Source: Taeniopygia guttata
Taxonomy: Eukaryota > Chordata > Aves > Passeriformes > Estrildidae
Direction of reading: 5' to 3'
NCBI RefSeq assembly: GCF_048771995.1
Contig: NC_133043.1
Coordinates: 10,744,501-10,808,500, forward strand
Length of the DNA stretch: 64,000 nt
Below are positions 24,594 to 35,861 of this stretch, one piece after another; the first letter of the stretch is position 1; the number at the start of each line of letters is the position of its first letter. The notes beneath the pieces were generated by a model. The model did no database searches. It was given only the letters and a program-made list of their open reading frames with translations, and was not told the origin of the DNA. The translations under genes and the position numbers were made by a program.

Positions 24594-25200
24594 GGGGGGC
24601 TGGCACAGCCGGGGCTGGCACAGCCGGGGCTGGCAGAGCCGGGGCTGGCAGAGCCACGACTGAAAGAAACGGGGCTGGCACAGCCGGGGGCTGGCAGTGC
24701 CGGGGCTGGCAGTGCCGGGGTTGGCAGAACCGGGGACTGGCAGTGCCGGGGGCTGGTAGAACCGGGGCTGGCAGAGCCGGGGCTGGCAGAGCCGGGGACT
24801 GGCAGTGCCGGGGTTGGCAGAACCGGGGTTGGCAGAGCCGGGGCTGGCACAGCCGGGGCTGGCAGTGCCGGGGGCTGGTAGAACCGGGGCTGGCACAGCC
24901 GGGGCTGGCAGTGCCGGGGGCTGGTAGAACCGGGGCTGGCACAGCTGGGGCTGGCAGAGCCGGGGGCTGGTAGAACCGGGGCTGGCACAGCCGGGGCTGG
25001 CAGTGCCGGGGGCTGGTAGAACCGGGGTTGGCACAGCCGGGGCTGGCAGAGCCGGGGCTGGCAGAGCCGGGGACTGGCAGTGCCGGGGTTGGCACAGCCG
25101 GGGGGTGTCAGAACCGGGGCTGGCACAGCCGGGGCTGGCAGAACCGGGCCTGGCAGAACCAGGGTTGGCAGAGCCGGGGCCGGCGGGGCTGAGCCGGGCC
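24594..25200. repeat. GC-rich minisatellite, 15/16-bp units
   Basis: About 39 units with the consensus GGGGCTGGCACAGCC. Variants carry CAGAGCC, CAGTGCC, TAGAACC or an extra G that gives a 16-bp unit. Mixing 15- and 16-bp units shifts the frame repeatedly, so long Pro/Ala or Gly/Ala-rich frames open on both strands; they are artefacts. One degenerate unit near 24656 (ACGACTGAAAGAAAC) interrupts the array. Flanks are GC-rich from about 24450. Confidence 0.95.
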
Positions 25201-28200
25201 CTGCCCTGGGCTGTTCTCCACGCAGGGAGCCGCGGCCCGCGGGCCTGGGGGCAGGGCGGCTGTCTATTTTTAGTGAGGGTTTTATAGAGTGGATCCCTGC
25301 GGTCTGGCTCCACACTGAAATATTGTCCTAGTCTCAATGACATAAACACAGGGCCAGCCTGTGATCCTGGCGCCAGCTTCAGCTTAGGGAATGTGAATGA
25401 AAGTACCAGTGGGGTCCAGGCAAGGAGAAGAAAAAAAATCCTGACTGTAATTACAAATAAATCCCAAACCCTTTCGCTCTCATGGCTCACTTAGTGCAGC
25501 AAATAGCCTCTGATTCTCTACAAATAAGTCCCAGCTTAGTTACTGACAGATCTACCAAGAGGCAGTTAATGGAATAATGACTAAGGGAAGCTTAGGGTAA
25601 TTTACAAACAGTTCCCGGTGTTGGAGGGTGATTGCCCCCACCTCGCCCCCCTCCCTGCTCCCTTCAGCTCCTGCAGCGGTAAGCACCAGGCAGGACCTAA
25701 GCCTGGGCACACCAGGGCTCTCTTCGGCTCCTCGGGGAAGGCTGCTATTTATTTATTTGTTTGTTTATTTGTTTATTCGAGAGATCTCACACAAGAATGA
25801 TGACTAGAGAACTCCAATATTTGTCTCCCTAAGGAGAGCAGTTTAGATTATGGTCTGCTGAGCAAGGTTATTCCTACCTTCTTTTTTGATGAGAAAAGTG
25901 GGGAGATCTTAAGTGAAAGTGGCATAAAAAGCCATCCCTGCAATGAGATGCTTTAAATGCAGCATTCTTCCTTTTGCTTCTTTTTCTGTTACAAAAGCAT
26001 CTCTCTTTGAATTCCTTGTCTGAGCCTCATCATTTCAACTCATATTTGAGATGAAATGCTCATTTTGTTGAGCAAAGTTAACCCTCATGTTCAAAGTAGA
26101 GAGAACTCTTTGGCACTTCAAGAGTCGTCAGTGCAATGCTCTTTTTTGTTAAATTTTGATATTTTTGTAAATCAGAACAGAATTATGTGTCTGGAACACT
26201 ACTCTGTCAAGAATGGGAGAAATGGGAAGGCTCTTTCTTCATGGGAACAATTGTACACGCATAGAACACATGTAAAGAGAACAAATAATAGTCAAAATAT
26301 ATGCCATTGTGTCTGGCATGTTATTGAACTGCTGATGTGTTTATTACCAGAACAAGTACTTCAGAGGTGATGTGGCTTCAGGACACATGCTAGGCAGCAA
26401 AGATACTCAGCTGAAGTGTTATTTCAGTGGTGCTTGGAAGAAAATCATCCTGACCTATGTCTAAACCTGCCATAAGGCTATCCTGACCTATGCAGGAAAG
26501 CCTAGCTGCTTGTTAGTCCTGTGATGGGTTGGTTTTTTCTTCCTGTGCCATCCTAGTCTTTCCGAGTATCTGTGTTCAAAGGAGGAGGGTAACAGTCACT
26601 TGTTAGTTTTCTATTTGAAAGAATAACACGAAGTTCCTATTCAGGCTTATCAGAGGAACTTCACTGTACATAAGCAAAGCTGTGCTGTGTGCAAAGCAGT
26701 AATTTGTGACTTTTCTGTGTGCTGTGGGGCTTTTTGTCTTATATTCCTGCTGTACCCTCCTCTACCCCTTGTCAATTCTCCTTTAGAGACTGTGGCATTA
26801 TGGAATGTTTCTCAATATCCAAAAGCTTTTAACTCTATCCTGTAATTGATGTTTTGTGTAAATTGCAATAAAGGAAGGATATTTTAAAAAAGGTGGGGGG
26901 GGACGGGGAACGACAAACGACTAACATATTTAATGAGGATGAGTAAACACACCCAAGATGTAACTGTAGATATAAGAAAAATAAAAGCAGCTGGGGGGCT
27001 TCTGAGACATTGTTTGTCTTGAAAGTGATGAGAAGAGTCACCATCAAAAGACTTGTTTTACTACAGTCATGCTTCATTATGGGCAAGGAGAGTGTGGGGA
27101 AGGGGAGGGGTGGGGGTTCCATACGTGACCAGGTTGCCGGAGGAGAGAACCTAACTCGTTTGCATGGCCTAATTAATCCCTGAACCCAGTCAAAGCCTGA
27201 GTCAGAGGGAGAGAGCAAATGTCAGATCTGTGTCTGGGAAGCCTGGATTCATTATTTTACTCGCCTGGATCCCTTTGCCTTCAGTCGCAAAGACTTGAAA
27301 CTCCAAAGCCAAAGAAACACATCCCAGAGATTCCTACTGAACATCAGCAGATTTGGAATCAGTCTCAGACACAAATGTCTGCTTCTGTATTTGAATGAAT
27401 CCCATAACTCCACGAGTGTGCCTGTTTCATCATGTGTGAGAGAAAGGGGGAATCATTCCACGTGCCACTAAAGGCACAAGTTTCTTTGAGAAGTCTCCTA
27501 TTGAACATAGAGCTTTTCTCAGCCAGCCCAGCCACTGTGGGTTTGTATCTTGAGACGTTTTGTAGTGGCTGCAGAGATAATGCTATGCACACAACTCTGG
27601 CTGATCCACTTCTTTTTTAAGAAATCGGATTCCCTGAAGGGATAAAGTATAAGAAGCTGGAAAGGAGTGATAATACAAAATGCTGGGGAATGACACGCAG
27701 TTTAATCTTTTTCTAGTTACCTCAGCTCCTTCATCCTTGTACATTTTCAAATTTAAAAGATTTGTAATAAAGCAGTGGTTCTGAATTTGTGGGACCTTCT
27801 GCTGTTGCATTAATTCTTGAGGCAAAACCCTTGTCAGAAGTTGTTTTATATACAGGCTAAATTCTGCTCTTTTATTGCACTGTAGCCAGGATACTTCTTG
27901 TGGGCATAAAGTGCAGCCATTCCACACTTAGTCCAGGATTTCTGAGTCAGTTATATTTGGGGTCCTGTTCCCTCTGGCTCTCTGATCAGGATTAGACCCT
28001 GCCTCTTGGACTTTGTACTTCCACAAAACCCGTGAGTCTCTTGGAACCTTTTACACCGGAGACTGAGGCAACATTTACTGAGTGCAGGGGACCTGGGGGC
28101 TCAGGACTGAGTTGATAGAAGTACTTTTAAAATAAGTTTCAGTTTTCCTTCGTTCATAACTAACAGGGTAAATATGATGTAATTGGATTTATTTTTTTCC

Positions 28201-31200
28201 TCTTCACCCCCACTGGAGCCAGGAAAATGAAGTAGTTGAGAGAAAAGGGGTTGTCATTTTCAGTCAAGCAGTCATTCATCATGTAGCATTAGACAATTAG
28301 CAATAAAACATTTGAAGGGCTCCATTGGTGCTAAAAGGGCGAGCGGGTCTTTTTAAATATCAGAGGTGAGAAATGTTATGTATCAGGGTTATTCAGTAGC
28401 TGGCATCAATGAATCACTCCCATGCACACAGGGCTTGATTGGGGGAGGTTGCTGTATTTTTCGCTTCATTGAATCTTTGTCCCTCAGTTGTCTTTAGCAT
28501 TTTATAAAAAAGGAATAGTAAAAACTTGGTTTATCTCAATAGATGTTTCTCTTAATGACCAGGCTGACTAAAATGAATACATACATTCCTATTTGGCATG
28601 TGTATATATATGTAATATATGCTGTCACAGGGAGTTTGGATAAACAATGTTGCCTGTGTGGAGATTCAGATCCCCTTCAGGAGCCATTGCTTGTAAATAT
28701 AAGTGTCATTTTTTAACATAAAAAAATACCTTGGTTTCTGTTTCATCTTTTCCAATTCTCCCACTGGCTTCCCTGCCTGTAATGAATTGGTCTGCACACT
28801 GTGAGATGCTGGTCTCTTCTCTTGACTGCTGAGATCTTAGGATTTGGCACAAAAAGTAGGATGTTGGGTGGGGTAGAGGAGGGGGAGGATTTAGAAGAAC
28901 TTTGGGTTTCCTCTGTTGCAAACCTTTTGCATAAATAAATAAATAATTAAAACTAATTCCTCCAAGTGGGGTTGTAGCCAAGAAAACTTTGTTCTGAGAG
29001 ATTCAGATTTATGGCAGAAGACACTGCTGAGAGAAAAAGCAAGAAACAGAGACAGTGGAGTTCCACCTCCCATGATATATAGAGCCAAGGGAGGTATAAA
29101 TACCCGTCACTTCCCGGACCCTCTTTAAAAAAAAAAGACAAACACCCAGGATCCTGTCTCTGGCTGGCTTGCAGCAAGGCGCCCTCATAAAAGCTAAGAT
29201 AAACAGTTTATCAGCAGATGAATGCACAAGCTCTGGTCTAAAGACAAAAGTCTATACCTTAGGAAAAATGCAGAAGCAGGAAGAGTGGGCTGAGAATCAA
29301 GGAGGCACAGTATTTTAGGAAGAAGAATGACATTAAATGAGAAAAATACAGTAATTCTTTAAGGACATTTTAAAGGCAATGGATACATCTATGTATAGCT
29401 GTACTAAGAAATAACTGGTTTTTATTTGTGGGGTATACTTTTATTTTGTTTTGTCTTGTTTTTTCTTCATTGTTTTAATGCATTAGTCATCTTAGAATTT
29501 ACTCCACTATTAAACATTCATCCCAGAGCTTAGTTTCAAAGTACATTATTTATATGTTATTTATCACTGTAGATACAGGTTCTTGGCCAAATGTCTCCTT
29601 CCCTGTCTCCATTCTGATGGGATTTCAAGGTAGAACTTTGCTCTCTCAAAGTATGTTTTACCTTCCAATATTTTTGATTCAAAACTGTTTTCCTTCAGAG
29701 CAGCTGATCACCTGCTAACATTGTCATCCTCAGCACAGTCCTTATTCTGTGTATCAGAAAAGGGGCAGGGAAATTGATAAGGTATCTTCCTCATGAGGGA
29801 AGAGGGACAGAACACCACATTTCAAAGATTCAGCAGGATCTTTCTGAATCTTTCCACTTAAAGAATGTAGTTTCAAAGTAGCAGAATGGTGATTTTTTTT
29901 ACCTGTGGTACATGGATTCCAGGGAAGGTCATAGATGACCCTTGATAGCTCATAATGTAGATTTGTCATCAAATATATTTGGACTATGTAAAATGGCTGC
30001 AAGCTGTGCATCTCCTTTAGAATTTCTTTAGGGATTCAGTTTTTAAAGAAAAGGTAGAAAATAAGTTCTTTATAAAATTTATACAGCTGTATAAAGGAAG
30101 AGGAAACTAGCAGCTTGCTAGAATCTAAGACTAAAACTGGAGTGGTTTTAATTCAGTTGTCTGCTCTTTCAAACACAGGTTTCCTTTACAATTTTAGTAA
30201 AACAGGAATCTTGTCCCTGTGCATTGTTCCATTGATACTGGTAGCATCTAATCAAACTTTCCAACACTTCCATGAAAGAGGCAAGGATTCGCATTCCTGC
30301 TCTACAGATAAGGAAAGCAGAGCTATGAAATGTGCTGCCCAAAGCCATATGAAAAATTTGCATGACAGCAGAGCAAGGACTCATTTGATTATGCTGTTGC
30401 TTTTCCCTTCCTTTCCTTAACAATCGTTTCATGCCAATGGATTTTTTAAAATGAGAAGCAAAAGGCAATGAGAGCATGATTTAAATAATCTTTCAAGTGT
30501 AAAGGGATCCAAGAATAGTTCTAAGGAAGCCTCCACTCCCAAGGAAGGCACAGCTTTGCCAATCACACCTGGCATAGTTCTTCTTCATTCCAGTTTTGCA
30601 GTGTTTTATTACTTTCTGTGAAAGTCCCTCTGTGGTTTAGAGTGGTGCATGAGACTACTGCTTGCAGACCAGGCTGATTTGAAACCATGGACTGAATTCA
30701 GAGGGATGTCCCTGAGCCCTGGGTTGGGTGAAGTAGGTCAGGCCATTTTCTGTTAGTAGATTTAACAGGAAACAAATCTATTCTGAATTGCTTCTGTGCA
30801 TCCTCACTGCTGTGGCCTGAAGTCAGCTGCTAATGTGTTTTCAGAGCTGTGCCTCCAGAGCCGCACAGGCTGCATTCCTCTTCTCTCCTCATCAGCCATG
30901 TCACCCTGAAGAAGTGGCATCTTACTCTTGCCCACACTGGCTTCCTGCATGCCTTGAAGGTTGTATTTGTTTTGTCTACTGAAAAAACAGATTTTTACTA
31001 CTGACAGCACTCCAGAACCACTAAAACTGAGGCAAAGGGAGTTGTTCTACTCTGCTTCATGCATCATTGCCAGTAGAATGACCAGCTAAGGCCTCTATGA
31101 GCTGCTGGCCTCTCTCCCTATCCCAGGAAGGGTTGGCATCATACACTGACCCTGGATCATGCCCTTTGCCTCCAGGTTTCATTTACTGCTGTTTTCAGCA

Positions 31201-32514
31201 AGCCTTGGAATAAACCAGTTTCTGTTCCCTCTGACCCAGCGGCCCCTGGCGGAGTTACTGGCAGCTCTTTCCCAGCCCTGCTGGCAGCCATTCCATCAAG
31301 AAATTCTTGGGCCATAAGTGACTTCTATCACTTCTACATCCCTCAAGCTTTCACGGCCTCTCCAGGAGCCCAGTGCACCTGAGGCAAGGCAGACACCCAT
31401 GCTTGAGGAATTACTGAGCCCCAGCCTGCTCTGCTCAGAGCAGATCTGGGGCTTAAAGAGGCACAGAGAGGCTTAAAGAGACTCATTCCAGAAACATTTT
31501 GTGGTACAGGTAACTCAGTTGAGGAGGAAAAGGTCTTGTCTTCCAGCCCTTGTTTAGGGTCACAATTTTGAATGTGGAATCTTAAACATCTGGCATGGAA
31601 TAGATGGAACATAAGCCTTATTAGCTTTGCTTTTTAGCCTTAAGAGACTGGTAGTTAAAGAACTGGTTTCAAATACCAGCTGAATAAAACTTAATTTATT
31701 ATTAAAAAAAAAAATACAAGTCATTAGATGTAACTTCTGAATTTTTGCTTCTGTTCTGTGTCTGAGGTGTGGCTTCTCACTTATATCAAGGGACAACTTT
31801 TATGACAAAGTTCAGCAATTAAAGTTTACCGGGGTCTAGGTGGAGGTAGAGACCTCAACTTGCATGCGAAAAAAAATTGTAATAAAACTCCAGCAGATCT
31901 TTGACTGACATTGTAGTAGCAAGTGTCACTGTGAGGCTCTTTCACAGTGTTAACCTTAGGTCAGTTTTCCATCTTTTTCATGTAATTTTTTTCACTTATG
32001 TATTATTTATAAAATGCCCTATATGTTCTGGAATAAAGCAAAGTTAAGAGTTCTTTTAAATTGAAAACTGGGAATGAAAATAGTTGAAAAAATATCACTT
32101 TCGTAAAAACCACCCAATATTGGTAATATGATCGATGTACTACTTTCATAATGAACCTAATTTTGAAGGTTAAGATTTAAACAAATGCATAAATAATTTA
32201 GGTGAAATGGCTTAGCTTCAGTCTCATTAAACTTAGGCTCCTAAGTGCCTAAATAGCCCGCAGCAATGGGATTCAAGCACTTCAGGAAATTTTACTCAAA
32301 CCATAATAGAGCCTTACAGCCATCCTGCCTGCCACACCGTGTAAGTGCTCTTTGCGAGACAGTAATTCTGCCGTGGAAGTGGCATTTAGTATCAAATTTT
32401 AAATTGTTGTATGTATTTCCATTGAGGCACTTTCCATCTTTCCTGTATGGATTAAGGGCATAACTGGAAATTGCGTTTCTGATGAAGTCCTAGCGAACTC
32501 CCTAGAAAATCGCC
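25201..32514. other. Gene-free stretch upstream of NOG
   Basis: Single-copy sequence of moderate to low GC with no supported gene. Simple repeats are a TTTR tetranucleotide run at about 25747-25777, (ATAA)n at about 28931-28950 and A11 near 31703. Around 28250-28550 lies a block with several homeodomain-type cores (for example ACAATTAGCAAT). A reverse CTCF-like string occurs at 31241-31252. Distal NOG enhancers could lie here, but sequence alone cannot show it. Confidence 0.5.
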
Positions 32515-32866
32515 AAGCAAGTGCACCGGAGAGAGCGGCGGGGCCGGGCAGTGTCCCGGAGCATCCGGCGTGGGAGCCGAGCAGCCGGGCTGGTCTCGGT
32601 GCTCCGCAGCTCGGTACGCGGGTCCCACGCGGCCGCAGCCCCGAGGTGCGCGCGGAGCCCGCGGGAGCCGCCTCCTCGCACCGCGGCACCGCCGGAGCTC
32701 TGCCCTCCGCTGCCGCTGCCGCCGCTGCCGCCGCCGCTGCCGCGCTCACCCGGCGGCGCGGGCGGCTCTTCCCGAGTTCCTCCGGCGCCGCGGGCATGCC
32801 GCCGCTCCGCGCTGTCCCGGCGCCCCCCGGCCCGCCCGCGGGCAGCCCCGGCCCGGCGCGGCGCCG

Positions 32867-32878
32867 CCAGCAGAGGGC
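32867..32878 (+). promoter_or_regulatory. CTCF-type core motif in the NOG CpG island
   Basis: CCAGCAGAGGGC fits every position of the CTCF core consensus CCASYAGRKGGC. A second similar string, CCAGCAGAGGGT, lies 437 bases downstream in the same orientation. Binding is inferred from motif match alone. Confidence 0.5.
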
Positions 32879-32980
32879 TCGCTCCGCCCGGGAAGGCGCC
32901 CGGCGGCCCCGGCGCCGCGGGCAGCGCGCCCCGCGCCCATGTGCGCGCCTGGCCGGGCGGCCCCCGCGGCCGCGCAGCGC

Positions 32981-33013
32981 GGGCCGGGCCGGGCCGGGCC
33001 GGGCCGGGCCGGG
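32981..33013 (+). repeat. (GGGCC) pentanucleotide run, about 6.5 copies
   Basis: Perfect GGGCC repeats ending in GGG within the CpG island. G-runs spaced by CC are able to form G-quadruplexes. Could be length-polymorphic. Confidence 0.9.
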
Positions 33014-33300
33014 AGGGCGCGGGCTGCCCGCGGAGCACCGGGACAGCCGCTGCTCCCCGCGGGCGGCCGGGCCGCGCTCCTGCGCGGGGCGGGCGGGAGA
33101 GGCCGCGCTCCGCGCCCGCGAGAAGAGCGGCGGGGCGAAGCCGAGCCCGGAGCCGGCGGCGGCGGCCCGACGAGCGGGCCCCGGCCGGGCGGAGCTGCCG
33201 GCGGCTGCCCCGAGCAGGGCAGCATCTCCCGGGGCGCGGCGGCTCGCGTGAGCGGCGGCGTGCGGAGGGCGGGGGGAGGCGGCGGCTCCCGCCTCAGCCT

Positions 33301-33963
33301 TCCCCAGCAGAGGGTGCCTGCGGTGGGAAGGGGGAAGCCTCACTCTCCTGCACTTTTGTGGGAGTGGGGGTTGTGTTGTGTGTGTGGGTTTTAAGGGGGG
33401 TGGGGTGGGTTAGGAGAGAGTCTGTGGTTTCCATGGAGATGAAGCTGAAAGTGCAGGAAATTTAAAGGCTTTGGGTCCTTGCGAAGCAGACAAACTGGTG
33501 CCAACGTGCGTGGCTACTGTTGCTGCTGAGGAGGCTGCTTTGCAAACGGCGGAGAGGAGCGGGGAGGAAGAATCGGCAGCCACTTCTTCCACACGCACGG
33601 GCAGACAACGAGGAGCGGCAGCCACAAGCAGAATTCGCAACAAAAAGAGGCATCTCCCGTTCCTGGGAAGGGCGAGAAGAAGCGGCGGCAGCAGCAGCGG
33701 AATTTTGGAGCGTCTCCATCCGGAGAAATTTTATAGAGAAGCCTGCAAGAGAGAGTGTTTGCAGGGGGCTTGTTCTCCGCGCTTATCAGGGGGCTGTCTT
33801 TGCTGGTGGTGCGGCGAGTGGAGATCGTGATTCCCTTCAAAGACGAGCTATTTTGGATATCCCCGTACAAGTTTTCTGATGTATTTGCTTGCACCTTCTT
33901 CCCTTGCTGTTTGGTGAATCCAGCCCCCCTTTCCCCCCCCTCCCCCCCACCGGTCTCCCAAGG
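33301..33963 (+). promoter_or_regulatory. NOG: NOG proximal promoter and 5' leader
   Basis: Lies between the CpG island and the start codon. It includes a CTCF-like string at 33304-33315 (one mismatch), a G-rich quadruplex-type stretch at 33387-33409, and a TATA-like TTTATAG near 33730. Three C-runs (33924-33929, 33933-33940, 33942-33948) end only 15 bases before the ATG. The transcription start cannot be fixed from sequence: it may lie in the CpG island or downstream of the TATA-like string, giving a 5' UTR of about 200 to several hundred bases. An open frame of 25 codons runs into the ATG in phase but lacks the conserved start context and is not expected to be coding. Confidence 0.55.
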
Positions 33964-34635
33964 ATGGATCATTCCCAGTGCCTTGTGACTATATACGCCT
34001 TGGTGGTTCTGCTGGGTCTCCGGCTAGAGCAGGGCGCCTGCCAGCACTATCTGCACATCCGACCGGCTCCCAGCGACAACTTGCCCTTGGTGGATCTAAT
34101 CGAGCACCCGGACCCTATCTTTGACCCCAAGGAGAAGGATCTTAACGAGACCTTGCTAAGGAGCCTCATGGGCGGACACTTCGACCCCAACTTTATGGCT
34201 GTTTCTTTGCCCGAGGACCGGCTCGGAGTGGACGATCTAGCTGAGCTGGACTTGCTGCTCAGGCAGAGACCCTCGGGAGCGATGCCCAGCGAAATCAAAG
34301 GGCTGGAGTTCTACGATGGGCTGCAGCCGGGCAAGAAGCACAGGCTGAGCAAGAAGCTGCGCAGGAAGCTGCAGATGTGGCTTTGGTCCCAGACTTTCTG
34401 CCCGGTCCTATACACGTGGAACGATCTCGGCAGCCGCTTTTGGCCCCGGTATGTCAAAGTGGGCAGCTGCTACAGTAAAAGGTCTTGTTCAGTCCCCGAA
34501 GGCATGGTTTGCAAACCTGCCAAGTCCGTGCATTTAACGATCCTGAGGTGGAGGTGCCAGCGCCGGGGCGGGCAGAGATGCACATGGATACCCATCCAGT
34601 ACCCCATCATTTCGGAGTGTAAGTGCTCCTGCTAG
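33964..34635 (+). CDS. NOG: Noggin, secreted BMP antagonist (complete, single exon)
   Basis: Encodes 223 residues. Noggin is a secreted dimer that binds BMP2, BMP4, BMP7 and related GDFs and blocks their receptor contacts, acting in neural induction, somite and notochord patterning, and joint formation. Residues 1 to about 26 ([20 protein letters not shown] start) form a signal peptide; the mature chain begins [13 protein letters not shown], whose proline-containing clip is known to cover BMP receptor sites. An N-glycosylation site NET is at 61-63. A basic heparin-binding stretch [12 protein letters not shown] lies at 124-135. The C-terminal cystine knot has all nine cysteines (146, 169, 175, 183, 198, 206, 219, 221, 223), ending CKCSC. 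Compared with the 232-residue human protein, the Gly/Ala-rich insert after PEDR is missing, as in birds. The start has A at -3 and G at +4, an ideal context. No defect is seen. Confidence 0.98.
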   Translation: MDHSQCLVTIYALVVLLGLRLEQGACQHYLHIRPAPSDNLPLVDLIEHPDPIFDPKEKDLNETLLRSLMGGHFDPNFMAVSLPEDRLGVDDLAELDLLLRQRPSGAMPSEIKGLEFYDGLQPGKKHRLSKKLRRKLQMWLWSQTFCPVLYTWNDLGSRFWPRYVKVGSCYSKRSCSVPEGMVCKPAKSVHLTILRWRCQRRGGQRCTWIPIQYPIISECKCSC

Positions 34636-34874
34636 GGCTGGCACTTCCCTTCGCGCCCCTTCTCCAGCGGACTCACGTGGACCTTTGCTGCAACAGAAAT
34701 AAAAGACATTTGCTTTCTGGTTAACGTTGTAATGCACTGTAACGTGTAGGAGAATGTATATTGTGTGTATATATGGCACCGGTTTAATATACTATTAAAA
34801 GGTCAGTATTATACGTGAAATAATCAACGTCTACTGTATTTTCAAAACTATTACCCTGATCGTTGCTAATGTAT

Positions 34875-34913
<39 letters not shown>

Positions 34914-35280
34914 TATTTATATTCCAGAGAGAAGTTGCTTCGCTTTGGCGAAGTAGGTTTTTTGTTGGGTGTTTTTTTAATAAAAGGATTAAAAAATACA
35001 AACCAAACTTTTTGATAAGAGAACTTTGATAATATTTTCCATTATTCGGAAAGCGTGTGTGTGAGTTTTTTTTTGGTTTTTTGGTTTTTTTCTTTTTCCT
35101 TACGGACTTCAGATTTAAAATAAAAATGAATAAACGCCTAGAGCACAATGTTATTGTAAATAGAGAGAACAGTTTGAATGACTTAATCCTATGTAAATGA
35201 AGAGTAACTGCTATTTATTCTTTATATCCTTGTAGTAAAAGTGCAGTGCAGAATTAAAGTCAACCACTAAAACACGAGCC
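34636..35280 (+). other. NOG: NOG 3' UTR
   Basis: Several possible polyadenylation signals: AATAAA at 34698-34703 (very early), 34979-34984, 35119-35124 and 35129-35134, and ATTAAA at 35253-35258. The last is followed from 35280 by a T/G-rich stretch typical of a downstream element, so the main end is probably near 35275. A perfect Pumilio-type element TGTAAATA lies at 35155-35162 and an ATTTA-containing CTATTTATTC near 35211, both compatible with mRNA instability. A T36 tract at 34877-34912 lies inside. All are motif-based inferences. Confidence 0.65.
34877..34912 (+). repeat. T36 homopolymer in the NOG 3' UTR
   Basis: Thirty-six consecutive T. In the NOG transcript this would be a long U-tract. 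Length in the assembly may be uncertain because such runs are error-prone. Confidence 0.9.
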
Positions 35281-35617
35281 GTTTGGATTCTGTTTGCTTT
35301 TTGGTTTGGCCGCCGTCGGGGGGGCTTTCTTCTCTCTCCTCCTCGTTCTCCACGCTCAGCAGGACGCTTCGTGGTGGCAGGGGGAGGTGGGAACCTGCTC
35401 ACGACTGTGTTAGAGGGGCTCTGCGGCACCTACAGCGGCGGAGTGCCGCGGGCTCCGGCCCCGCACGATGGGGGCGGCCGGCAGGGGGGTCCCTCCGCTC
35501 CGCTCCGCGCTGCGCTGCGCCCGCCGAGCCGCTCCCGCGGCCGCGCAGCCCCGGCGAGCCCGGTGGCAGCTGCTGGGGGATTTTTCTTTTAACCGCTTGA
35601 CATTTCATTTACAACGG

Positions 35618-35650
35618 GACACGTGTCTTTCACACCTACCATTGTGGTGG
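35618..35650 (+). promoter_or_regulatory. E-box palindrome, T-box half-site and SOX core in 33 bases
   Basis: GACACGTGTC (35618-35627) is a perfect 10-base palindrome with a CACGTG E-box. It is immediately followed by TTTCACACCT (35628-35637), an exact Brachyury-type T-box half-site, and then CCATTGTGG, containing the SOX core CATTGT. NOG is known to be expressed in notochord, where Brachyury and SOX factors act. Function is inferred. Confidence 0.4.
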
Positions 35651-35861
35651 GACACTGCTGAAACTTGACCCCTGGGCTTTGGGGGGTTTCAGCGCAGACA
35701 CGTTATTAGCCTGATCCTGTGACAGCCCCGCACACCGCCCGGCCCGGCCCGGTTAACTCTTTGGGTTCCCGCCAGCGCCGGGCCACCGCCACCCTGACGG
35801 GCTGCCCGGGGCTGCTGCGCTCGGGGGCTGCACCCCCTCGCTCGAGCCTCCTCTCCGCAGG

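Larger units (their letters stand above)
32515..33300 (+). promoter_or_regulatory. CpG island, probable NOG promoter region
   Basis: An abrupt change from AT-rich sequence to about 800 bases of very GC- and CpG-dense DNA, ending some 660 bases before the NOG start codon. It includes GCC/GCT triplet steps near 32709-32741 and a GGGCC pentanucleotide run at 32981-33013. Long open frames on both strands are a by-product of low stop-codon density. Vertebrate developmental genes commonly have such islands over their promoters. The exact transcription start is not visible. Confidence 0.8.

Noticed and set aside
24352-25490. Long Pro/Ala-rich and Gly/Ala-rich open frames on both strands
   Set aside because: They are produced by the 15/16-bp minisatellite and switch frame with every 16-bp unit.
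32399-33465. Arg/Pro/Ala-rich open frames on both strands upstream of NOG
   Set aside because: They are a consequence of CpG-island composition, with few stop codons; no domain is recognisable.
33889-33963. In-frame N-terminal extension of Noggin from an upstream ATG
   Set aside because: It would place 25 residues before the well-conserved signal peptide start. The ATG at 33964 has an ideal context and matches known Noggin.
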